NCBI GenBank assembly: GCA_947503305.1 | Contig: CANNDF010000003.1 | Coordinates: 124,001 to 188,000 of the forward strand | From: an uncultured Dokdonia sp. | GTDB taxonomy: Bacteria > Bacteroidota > Bacteroidia > Flavobacteriales > Flavobacteriaceae | Length of the DNA stretch: 64,000 bases | Direction: 5' to 3' | Shown here: positions 18,473-26,143 of the stretch, piece after piece | Position numbering within the stretch: the first letter of the stretch is position 1 | Layout: each line of letters starts with the position of its first letter | Position numbers and translations under genes: made by a program | The notes under the pieces: generated by a model | The model's database searches: none | The model's input: only the letters and a program-made list of their open reading frames with translations | Told to the model about the DNA's origin: nothing

Positions 18473-19459
18473 TTATTGTTTTGAAAATCTAATTTTTGAT
18501 TCGTTTAGTGGCCAATCACAAAAACCATCATTGCCCTCAAAGGCTTCTAAAAAACTTAAATCAAAAACTGAGTCATCGTTTATAACCACAGTTCCGTTTA
18601 ATTGATTAGAAGGGCCCAAAAGCACATGAATATCACCTTCTACACCAAAACCACAAATGATAGCAGATCTGATATATCTGGTAAGAATAGCTTGATCACA
18701 AGCAATAGTAAATTCGACTTCAGCACGTACCAAAATGCCTCCTGGTGTTTGCTGTTCATCTCTAAAAATTTCAAAACGTCTAACATTAGAACGTTGTGTA
18801 CTTATTTCGATAATATCTGGTGATATAATTGTAGGGCCATCAAATCCATCTTCAATACTCGTATAGGTATATTCGCCTGTAAAAAGCGTATCATCTATCC
18901 CTTCTACAACAATAACATCATAGGTGAAAGGAGAATTTATAGCACCCCCAAAACTTATGATAGGTCCAATACTATTAGAATGCATAAAAGTTCTACCATC
19001 AGTAAGGTTAAGTTGTAAATCAATTACAAACTTATCGGTACAATTAATCTGAGACATCATTAAATCAAAAAAGGCTAACAACTCATCAGTAGTAATGCTA
19101 ATATCCGTTACTGGCAAACCATTATCTCCTTCAAAAAAGTCATTAACAGACAGTGTTTTAAAAAGAGTTGAAGGTTTAGAGTTATTCTCATTTTCTAGTG
19201 TATTATCTACAAATGAAATAAAGATATCTACAGTATTAAGTAGGGTGCCTTCTGCACTATCTGTGTTATCTTGATATTCTAATCTAAATTCTATAGGACG
19301 ATCTGCAAAAGTAGTATCAAAAGTAAGGTTACTAATAGATGCTGTACGTAAAATTGCGCCAGTTTCAGCACCATCAAAGACTAAGTCAATAGCTTTCTCA
19401 TCATTATTACAAGAAAGCAACATAACTAATCCTATGAGAATAATGTAGTGTTTTTTCAT
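18473..19459 (-). CDS. Tandem-array lipoprotein, copy 7
   Basis: A 328-residue lipoprotein, lipobox Cys17 (MLLSC) followed by NNDEKAIDLVFDGAETGAILRT. It keeps INCTDKFVIDLQLNLTDGRTF, SPFTYDVIVVEGIDDTLFTGEYTYTSIEDGFDGPT, VEFTIACDQAILTRY, VLLGPSN, DDSVFDLSFLEAFEG and SKIRFSKQ. It replaces the usual GHSxNVR motif by QRSNVR. It lies 56 bases after copy 8. Confidence 0.82.
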   Translation of the reverse strand: MKKHYIILIGLVMLLSCNNDEKAIDLVFDGAETGAILRTASISNLTFDTTFADRPIEFRLEYQDNTDSAEGTLLNTVDIFISFVDNTLENENNSKPSTLFKTLSVNDFFEGDNGLPVTDISITTDELLAFFDLMMSQINCTDKFVIDLQLNLTDGRTFMHSNSIGPIISFGGAINSPFTYDVIVVEGIDDTLFTGEYTYTSIEDGFDGPTIISPDIIEISTQRSNVRRFEIFRDEQQTPGGILVRAEVEFTIACDQAILTRYIRSAIICGFGVEGDIHVLLGPSNQLNGTVVINDDSVFDLSFLEAFEGNDGFCDWPLNESKIRFSKQ

Positions 19460-19515
19460 GTATATACTTTCTATCTTGATAATTATATATTTCCTAAATA
19501 TCTTATTATAATAAT

Positions 19516-20469
19516 CTATTGTTTTGATAATCGAATTCTAGATGGAGCGGTACCAAAGCCACAATTACCATCAAATCCTAGATATCCTTCTACAAACCAT
19601 AATTCAAAAACAGTATCATCAGACGAATTTATTGTTGCATTTAAAGTATCAGGACCCAATAAAATGGCTGGATCTACACCACAAAAGCCAATCTTGCTTG
19701 ACAGAAGGTCTTTACTAAAAATTGATTCGTCACAAGCAATAGTAAATCTAAAAATACGTGGTTGTTCTTGTTCTATAGATAATCTATGTCGTAATCGCAT
19801 CTCACGTACATTAGGAGAATGACCTCTATATATTTCTACGAGTTGTGTAGTACCAAAAGTTTCTCCTAGTGGACCATCAACAATACTCTCTAGGTTATAA
19901 ATTCCTGTAAAAGCATCTTCTGGAATAGGTTCTAAAACAGTAATGGTATAACAAAAAGGCGAACTCCAAAAATCATCTGCGGCAAGAATTTTAGAACTAG
20001 ATTGCCCAGTGGTAAATGACTTACCGTCGGTTAATTTTAAATTGATTCGTACTTCAAATTGATCTTTACAGACGACTTCGTCTATAGATAGATCAAAGAC
20101 ATCAATAGCTTCTTGAAATGAAATGGTAAGCGGGGCTCTTGGTTTTCCAAAATCTCCTATTTGAAATTCTGAAGCGGCTAATGTTTTTAAAAAACGCTCA
20201 TTGGAAGGTATAGCACCTGTAGGTTTATATGTGATAAATACTTCTATCTCTTCTAGAAGGCCACCATTTTCTTCATCATGCACTTCAAGTTCAACACCAA
20301 AAACATCGGTAGCGTTTCCAACAAAAAAGTCAGAATTAAATGTTTGTATGGTTCTCACATAAGCACCAATCTCACGGTCATCTGCATTTGTCAAAGCAAC
20401 TTTCTCATCACTGGAACATGATATAATAACATAAACAGTAGTTACTAGCAGAAGTAATTGTTTAAACAT
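19516..20469 (-). CDS. Tandem-array lipoprotein, copy 8 (first in transcription order)
   Basis: A 317-residue lipoprotein, lipobox Cys18 (VIISC) followed by SSDEKVALTNADDREIGAYVRT. It has the array motifs CKDQFEVRINLKLTDGKSF, SSPFCYTITVLEPIPEDAFTGIYNLES, GHSPNVREMRLRH, LLGPD, DDTVFELWFVEGYLGFDGNCGF and APSRIRLSKQ. As first gene it should carry the promoter of the array. Its leader holds a small perfect hairpin (TTTAGT-TATG-ACTAAA, 20480-20495), ten bases before the start. Confidence 0.82.
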   Translation of the reverse strand: MFKQLLLLVTTVYVIISCSSDEKVALTNADDREIGAYVRTIQTFNSDFFVGNATDVFGVELEVHDEENGGLLEEIEVFITYKPTGAIPSNERFLKTLAASEFQIGDFGKPRAPLTISFQEAIDVFDLSIDEVVCKDQFEVRINLKLTDGKSFTTGQSSSKILAADDFWSSPFCYTITVLEPIPEDAFTGIYNLESIVDGPLGETFGTTQLVEIYRGHSPNVREMRLRHRLSIEQEQPRIFRFTIACDESIFSKDLLSSKIGFCGVDPAILLGPDTLNATINSSDDTVFELWFVEGYLGFDGNCGFGTAPSRIRLSKQ

Positions 20470-20543
20470 TTAGTTAGAATTTAGTTATGACTAAACTATA
20501 TATAAACGTATTATAATAAGGTAGTACCGATAAAAGTTAACGG

Positions 20544-20942
20544 TTATTCTTTAAGATTACCTAATCGATCTTTTACATATTCAACAGCTGTTTTGCCATG
20601 TGGCAAAGCTTTTCCAGATGTATCTAGACCTACCATAACAATACGCTCTATAGTAATAATCACCTCCCGAGTCATTTTATTTCTAACTTCACAATGCAAT
20701 GTAAGAGAAGCCGTTCCAAAAGCTACAACCTCTAATCCTATTTCAATAATATCCCCTTTCCGTGCGCTTGCCCGAAAATCAATTTCACTCATATACTTAG
20801 TAACAGTACGGGGGTTTTCTAATTGTATAATCGCATATAATGCGGCCTCTTCATCTATCCATTCTAAGAGTCTACCGCCAAATAGAGTCCCATTAGGGTT
20901 TAAATCTTCAGGCTTTATCCATTTACGTGTATGAAAGTTCAT
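20544..20942 (-). CDS. Acyl-CoA thioesterase, hotdog fold (YciA/BACH type)
   Basis: It hydrolyses acyl-CoA thioesters in the cytoplasm. The 132-residue single hotdog domain shows the family signatures NPNGTLFGGRLLEWIDEEAALYA (helix with the catalytic Asp) and RTVTKYMSEIDFRASARKGDIIEI, then VGLDTSGKALPHGK near the C terminus. Chain preference cannot be told. It is 74 bases upstream of the lipoprotein array on the same strand. Confidence 0.88.
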   Translation of the reverse strand: MNFHTRKWIKPEDLNPNGTLFGGRLLEWIDEEAALYAIIQLENPRTVTKYMSEIDFRASARKGDIIEIGLEVVAFGTASLTLHCEVRNKMTREVIITIERIVMVGLDTSGKALPHGKTAVEYVKDRLGNLKE

Positions 20943-21030
20943 AGTCTATATGCAAAACACATTTATATGTCTTGACTTTTATAAATTTTAATTAATTGAT
21001 ATGTGTTTCAGAATGAGTCTGCAGTCATTT

Positions 21031-22377
21031 TTATACAAGATACCAAAGTATTGTAGAAACAACTAGTCCTACTAAAGCAATTAACGTAGTCATAACAGTC
21101 CATGAGGCAAAGGTTTCTTTTTCTGTAAGTCCTAAATATTGCTTAACAAGCCAAAAACCGCTGTCATTAACATGTGAAAAAACGGTTGCACCAGATGCAA
21201 TAGCTATCACTAATACTGCTAATTGTGGTGCACTAGTTTCTGACAATCCTAATAAAGGGGCTGTAATACCTGCCGCAGTAATCATAGCTACCGTTGCAGA
21301 TCCTTGTAATATTCGGACAATGGCAGCTACTACAAAACCAAAGACTACTGGAGGGAAAAAATCACCACTCAAAGCTTCGGCAATCATTTTTCCTGCGCCT
21401 GTATCAATTAATATCTGTTTAAAAGCACCTCCAGCACCTGTTAATAGAATAATAACACCTGCTGGATATAAAGATTTTGTAGAAATATCCAACAGTTGTT
21501 TTTTAGTAAACCCTTTTCGAACTCCCAAAAAATACCAGGCAACTAGATTTGCTATAATCAGTGCAACAAAAGGATGTCCTAACAGTCCTACCGCATAAAT
21601 AATTGCATTAGGTAGACTCCCTTCATCAAATAATGGACTTCCTAAAACCGTATTGCAAACAATTAACAATATAGGAATAGCAATAATAATTAATATCACT
21701 CTTGCAGAAGGAGCATTATCGGGTACTTTACTATCACTCACCATGTCATTTGGAGTGAGAATATGCATAGATTTTGATAGATGTTTTGCTAAGAGAGGTC
21801 CTGCAATGATAGCAGCAGGCAAACCTGCCAAAAAACCAAAAATAATAACATATCCAAGATCAGCACCTAGAATCTCTGCTACTGCAATAGGCCCTGGTGT
21901 CGGAGGAATAAATGTATGCGTAATAGCGAGCCCTGCAAGTAAAGGAATCGCATAGAGTAGTAAAGATTTACCGGTTTGTTTTTGTAAAGCATAAATTAAA
22001 GGAACCAAAATAATAAAAGCTACATCAAAAAAAACTGGGATGGCGACCAAAAACCCTGTTAGCATTACTGCCCATGGTGCTTTAGAAATACCAAAAAGCT
22101 TTAACATGGATTGTGCTAATCTCTGTGCCCCTCCTGAACGTTCTAAAATAGCACCAAATAGTGCTCCCAGACCTACTACTGTAGCAACAAAGCCCAGGGT
22201 GCCACCCATTCCATTCTTAACACTATTAAGAATAGATACAGGCTGCATTCCTGCAATAACCCCAACAACAATACATGTGATTAATAGAGCAAGAAATGCT
22301 TGTAGTTTTAATCTAAGAATAAGGAATAGAAGAATAGCTATTCCTATAATAACCGCAATAAGTAATTGTATATCCAT
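21031..22377 (-). CDS. gntP: Gluconate:H+ symporter, GntP family
   Basis: An inner-membrane permease of 448 residues with about 12 to 14 hydrophobic segments. Family motifs include GMGGTLGFVATVVGLGALFGAILERSGGA in the first third, FIPPTPGPIAVAEILGAD, and LQGSATVAMITAAGI and FSHVNDSGFWLVKQY near the C terminus, typical of GntP transporters. Its gene follows the fused gluconokinase/6-phosphogluconate dehydrogenase gene by 10 bases, which strongly supports gluconate as substrate. Confidence 0.93.
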   Translation of the reverse strand: MDIQLLIAVIIGIAILLFLILRLKLQAFLALLITCIVVGVIAGMQPVSILNSVKNGMGGTLGFVATVVGLGALFGAILERSGGAQRLAQSMLKLFGISKAPWAVMLTGFLVAIPVFFDVAFIILVPLIYALQKQTGKSLLLYAIPLLAGLAITHTFIPPTPGPIAVAEILGADLGYVIIFGFLAGLPAAIIAGPLLAKHLSKSMHILTPNDMVSDSKVPDNAPSARVILIIIAIPILLIVCNTVLGSPLFDEGSLPNAIIYAVGLLGHPFVALIIANLVAWYFLGVRKGFTKKQLLDISTKSLYPAGVIILLTGAGGAFKQILIDTGAGKMIAEALSGDFFPPVVFGFVVAAIVRILQGSATVAMITAAGITAPLLGLSETSAPQLAVLVIAIASGATVFSHVNDSGFWLVKQYLGLTEKETFASWTVMTTLIALVGLVVSTILWYLV

Positions 22378-22387
22378 AAGTTATATT

Positions 22388-24274
22388 TTAATCTTCCCAA
22401 AAGGTATGAAAGTGCCCCTTTTTATCCTTTCTTTCATACGTATGTGCCCCAAAGAAATCACGTTGTGCCTGTATCATATTCGATGCATTTTCTCCTTGAA
22501 TAAGTCCATTAAAATAATTTATAGAAGCACTACTCACTGGAACCGTTGCGCCAGATTTTATAGCTATACTTACAAAAACTCGTAATGAATCATAATTTTT
22601 ATTCATGATTTTTACAATGTCTGGATAAAAAAGAGCTGAAGCATCATTATTTTTATATACTGTGACTAATGATTCCATAAAAGTAGATCTAATGATACAG
22701 CCGTTAGTCCAAATACGGGCAATTTCAGAAAGATCTAATGACCAGTTATAGTGTTGAGAAGCAATACGTAAACTATCAAACCCAATTGCATGATTAATAA
22801 TACGCGCAGTACGATATCCTTTTTTTATAGTAGAAATAGAAAGGTTTTCTATACGCTTTCGCGAAAGCGTATATACCCCTTCTGCACGCAGACGTTCTTC
22901 TTTTTGTGATGATAAAATTCTTGCCAAAACAGCTTGTGCGACAGTATCAAAAGAGGCCCCTATCTGTAAAGCTGCTGTAGTACTCCAACTCCCCGTACCC
23001 TTTTGTCCGGCTTTATCTAAAATATAATCGATAATAGGAGAACCGTCGTCAGATTTTTTTTGAAGAATTTTTATTGTAATTTCAAGTAGGTAACTATTCA
23101 GATCCCCTGCATTCCAATGTTTAAATTCTCTAGCAATTTCATCAAGAGAATATCCACAATAATTGCGCAGTATATCATATACCTCTGTTATCAATTGCAT
23201 TTCTGCATATTCAATCCCATTATGGATCATTTTTACAAAATGTCCTGATCCACCGCCCCCTACCCTGGCACAACATGAATAACCATTTGCATCTTTTGCT
23301 GCGATGCTTTCTAAAAATCCTGCAATTTGAGTATAACCATAAGCAGTTCCACCTGGCATAATAGAGGGTCCGTGTAACGCTCCAGCTTCACCACCAGAAA
23401 CCCCAACACCCATAAAGTGCACACCTTTATCTTTTAATGCTATTATACGATTTTCTGTGTCTAAATAATGACTATTTCCACCATCCATAATCACATCTCC
23501 TTCAGATAAAAACGGAAGTAACTCACTTATTATAGTATCTACAGGAGAACCCGCACTTACCATAAGAAATATCTTTCTTGGTAGTTCTAATGAGTGTACA
23601 AATTTTTCTATAGTATCAAATCCCTGACTTGTATCCAATTCTGAAAAAGAAGACACAAAGTCTGTAGCTATGTTTTCTTCCTTTCCATCAATATGCCTAT
23701 TGTACAATGACATTGATACGCCATTTCGAGAAAAATTTCGCGCAAGCGATTTGCCCATAACTCCAAGCCCAATAAGTCCAAGTTGTGATTTAGAAGTAAT
23801 GATATTCATAATAGTAGCTAGAATCTTTTTTTCTGATTTGGTAGCATCCGTTATAATTCCCTCAGTTGGTTTTTCTAATGTATCAAATTGGGATTGTAAT
23901 AATGCCTTGTTAAAAAAATGCCCTTTACGTTCAGAAAGGCGCTTAGAAACCGTATCATATGTGGCATCTAAATATATCAATCGAATATTTTTATGATCAA
24001 TACGCAGACGTTTACGATATGATTTTTTTAATGCGGAGCATGCTAATACAGCACCATGTATTGCCCATGACTCGTATTGAGAAACCAATGAATCTAACCA
24101 CGGCCATCGATCCTTGTCTTGTAAAGGAATACCTGCAATCATTTTATCCTTATTAGACTGTGGATGAAAATCATCTGCATCATAAAAAGGAATATTCAAA
24201 GAAGTAGCCAAAAGCTTTCCAATAGTAGTTTTACCAACACCAGAAACCCCCATCACTATATAAATAGTCTCCAT
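22388..24274 (-). CDS. gntK-gnd: Fused gluconokinase and 6-phosphogluconate dehydrogenase
   Basis: One 628-residue protein with two complete enzymes. Residues 1-160 are a GntK-type gluconokinase with P-loop GVSGVGKTT (9-17), DADDFHP and the DRWPWL motif. Residues 163-628 are a full decarboxylating 6-phosphogluconate dehydrogenase: NADP fold GLIGLGVMG, NRH after strand 2, VSGGEAGALHGPSIMPGG, GSGHFVKMIHNGIEYAEMQLI, LDKAGQKGTGSWS and the C-terminal QRDFFGAHTYERKDKKGHFHT. It would turn gluconate into 6-phosphogluconate and then ribulose 5-phosphate, CO2 and NADPH. The hinge is short (KSQ). No internal stop or likely frameshift is seen. A perfect palindrome copy lies in the dehydrogenase part. The ATG overlaps the stop of the upstream DUF72 gene by one base. 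Confidence 0.95.
   Translation of the reverse strand: METIYIVMGVSGVGKTTIGKLLATSLNIPFYDADDFHPQSNKDKMIAGIPLQDKDRWPWLDSLVSQYESWAIHGAVLACSALKKSYRKRLRIDHKNIRLIYLDATYDTVSKRLSERKGHFFNKALLQSQFDTLEKPTEGIITDATKSEKKILATIMNIITSKSQLGLIGLGVMGKSLARNFSRNGVSMSLYNRHIDGKEENIATDFVSSFSELDTSQGFDTIEKFVHSLELPRKIFLMVSAGSPVDTIISELLPFLSEGDVIMDGGNSHYLDTENRIIALKDKGVHFMGVGVSGGEAGALHGPSIMPGGTAYGYTQIAGFLESIAAKDANGYSCCARVGGGGSGHFVKMIHNGIEYAEMQLITEVYDILRNYCGYSLDEIAREFKHWNAGDLNSYLLEITIKILQKKSDDGSPIIDYILDKAGQKGTGSWSTTAALQIGASFDTVAQAVLARILSSQKEERLRAEGVYTLSRKRIENLSISTIKKGYRTARIINHAIGFDSLRIASQHYNWSLDLSEIARIWTNGCIIRSTFMESLVTVYKNNDASALFYPDIVKIMNKNYDSLRVFVSIAIKSGATVPVSSASINYFNGLIQGENASNMIQAQRDFFGAHTYERKDKKGHFHTFWED
22850..22873. repeat. 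Iterated palindrome, exact core, 24-bp perfect palindrome inside gntK-gnd
   Basis: The longest perfect copy seen. It is in frame and encodes YTLSRKRI in a variable loop of the dehydrogenase domain. Confidence 0.88.
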
Positions 24275-25179
24275 TAAAATAACATAGGGTTAGAAGAAGG
24301 AGGTACTAAAGTCCTTGGAATTTTAAGGTCAATCGCTAGTGCTTTATTGAGTTTCTCGATAAAATATGCAGATAATAAAGGGGAAGCTAGTTCTACATTT
24401 TGATGAATAAAAAAATGAATCTTTGTCAATCCTTGATCTACCCATTGTTGTAAACGAATAATCCAATCATCTAATCGTTTATAATCACTTTCATGGTTAG
24501 CTCCAACAAAACGAATAAAAGCTTCATTATTAGTCAGTCGCATGTGCATAATATCGCGTCTTCCTGCAGTATCTACCAATACATTTGCCATACTGTGTTC
24601 TTCCAGCAAGTGATATAAACGGTCTGCAACATTTGGATTATTAAACCAATCTGTATGTCTGAATTCTATAGCAATGGGGACTTCAGAAGGCCAATGCTTT
24701 ACAAAATTATCTACGCGATCAAAATTCTTGGGCTGGAAATTATTATGCATTTGTAAAAATATCGTTCCTAATTTTTCTTTCAATGCTAAGGTATGGTCTA
24801 TATATTCAGGAATAAATTGCTCAGCATTTATTAATCTTTTTAAATGGCTGATGTTATTAGTGATTTTGGGAAAAAACTTAAAATCATCTGGGGTTTTTTC
24901 ATACCACTTTTCATATTGCTCTTTAGGAAAAAGTCTATAAAAAGTTGCATTGAGTTCTATGCTATTAAACTGACTTGCATAATATATTAACTCATCTTTA
25001 GTACCTCGTGGGTAAAAGTTTTTAAGATCCTGACGGTTCCATTTTGCACAACCTACATATACTTGTAATGGCTCATTTTTAGAATTACTGCTTTTTTGCA
25101 AAATACTTTTTGTCCCTATATGATCTGGTGGTAATGTAAAGTCTATCTGATCGGGGTTTTCTACTTTTCCAAATTTCAT
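24274..25179 (-). CDS. DUF72 (YecE-like) family protein
   Basis: A 301-residue cytoplasmic protein of the DUF72 family, a TIM-barrel-like fold of unknown activity. Visible signatures are QVYVGCAKWNRQDLKNFYP, FNSIELNATFYRLF, WYEKTPDDFKFFPKI, LGTIFLQMHNNF, AIEFRHTDWF, and FIRFVGANHESDYKRLDDW. Its stop overlaps the start of the fused gluconate enzyme by one base, so it is translationally coupled. A link with gluconate metabolism is suggested only by this arrangement. Confidence 0.88.
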   Translation of the reverse strand: MKFGKVENPDQIDFTLPPDHIGTKSILQKSSNSKNEPLQVYVGCAKWNRQDLKNFYPRGTKDELIYYASQFNSIELNATFYRLFPKEQYEKWYEKTPDDFKFFPKITNNISHLKRLINAEQFIPEYIDHTLALKEKLGTIFLQMHNNFQPKNFDRVDNFVKHWPSEVPIAIEFRHTDWFNNPNVADRLYHLLEEHSMANVLVDTAGRRDIMHMRLTNNEAFIRFVGANHESDYKRLDDWIIRLQQWVDQGLTKIHFFIHQNVELASPLLSAYFIEKLNKALAIDLKIPRTLVPPSSNPMLF

Positions 25180-25310
25180 TTTATCTACTGTATATTATCT
25201 AAAGGTAAAGCAATACAGAAATATTTAAAAATTAATTGTAAAACCTGTAACATTTTGGCATGATAATAGTCATATGGAAAGACATCAAACAATTAATATA
25301 TACACATTTT

Positions 25311-26063
25311 ATGAAAACGATTAAATTATTTATTGCCGTTGTACTACTAGCAGTTGCAATACCAACACAGGCTCAAACTGCAGAAGAAATTGTTGCAAAT
25401 TACATAGAAAACACTGGAGGAGAAGAAGCGTGGGCATCTATTAAAAGTATGAAAGCTACTGGTAAAGCTGGTTTTGGACCACAAGAATTTCCTTTTACTC
25501 AATATGCAATGTCAGATGGTCGTATGGCTGTCGAAATAGATTTACAAGGACAAAGATTTACACCTCAAGCGTTTGATGGTGAGACCATGTGGGGAACTAA
25601 CTTCCAAACAATGGAAGCAGAAGCCCAAGACTCAGAAGCATCTTTAAACTATAAAAATGAAGCCAAAGATGTAATAGACACCTTTTTTAACTATAAAGAA
25701 AAAGGGTATACTGTAGAAAAATTGGAAGACGAGGAAATTGAAGGTGTTGATTGCTTTAAAATAAAACTTACAAAAAAACCTACATTAGATGAAGGGAAAG
25801 AAGTAGATAATTTTACAGTATACTTCTTTGACAAAGAGAACTTTGTCCCTATTTTAAGTGAGTCTACGGTTAATTCAGGGCCACAGAAAGGAATAAAGAG
25901 TCAAACACTTTATAGTGAGTATTCAGAAGCAGGACCTGTATTCTTTGCATTTAGTGTTACTAATAAATTTAATGGACAAGTAGGACAAACAATTACAATA
26001 GAAAATGTTGAAATCAATCCAGAGATTGATGATGCTATTTTCAAAATGCCTGCAAAAGAATAA
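25311..26063 (+). CDS. Periplasmic LolA-like (outer-membrane lipoprotein-sorting) protein
   Basis: The ATG at 25311 gives a signal peptide cleaved after TQAQ (MKTIKLFIAVVLLAVAIPTQAQ); the frame is open from 25260. The mature 230 residues open with AEEIVANYIENTGGEEAWASIKSMKATGKA, the start typical of LolA/LolB-fold proteins in Flavobacteria, and continue as a beta sheet. A lipid-carrying role is a family expectation, not shown. A strong terminator follows the gene. Confidence 0.78.
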   Translation: MKTIKLFIAVVLLAVAIPTQAQTAEEIVANYIENTGGEEAWASIKSMKATGKAGFGPQEFPFTQYAMSDGRMAVEIDLQGQRFTPQAFDGETMWGTNFQTMEAEAQDSEASLNYKNEAKDVIDTFFNYKEKGYTVEKLEDEEIEGVDCFKIKLTKKPTLDEGKEVDNFTVYFFDKENFVPILSESTVNSGPQKGIKSQTLYSEYSEAGPVFFAFSVTNKFNGQVGQTITIENVEINPEIDDAIFKMPAKE

Positions 26064-26075
26064 ACATATACATTT

Positions 26076-26109
26076 AAAAAAGTCCCCATTTTCTATGGGG
26101 ATTTTTTTT
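26076..26109 (+). terminator. Rho-independent terminator
   Basis: Stem TCCCCAT/ATGGGGA (26083-26089 with 26095-26101), loop TTTCT, followed by eight T. It sits 12 bases after the LolA-like gene. Confidence 0.9.
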
Positions 26110-26143
26110 ACCTAATAAGTAATCAACCAAAAACAATATCATA

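Noticed and set aside
23738-23756. Possible further palindrome copy inside gntK-gnd (TTTCGCGCAAGCG)
   Set aside because: Several mismatches, and it encodes the conserved SLARNFSRNG segment of the dehydrogenase, so it is explained by the protein.
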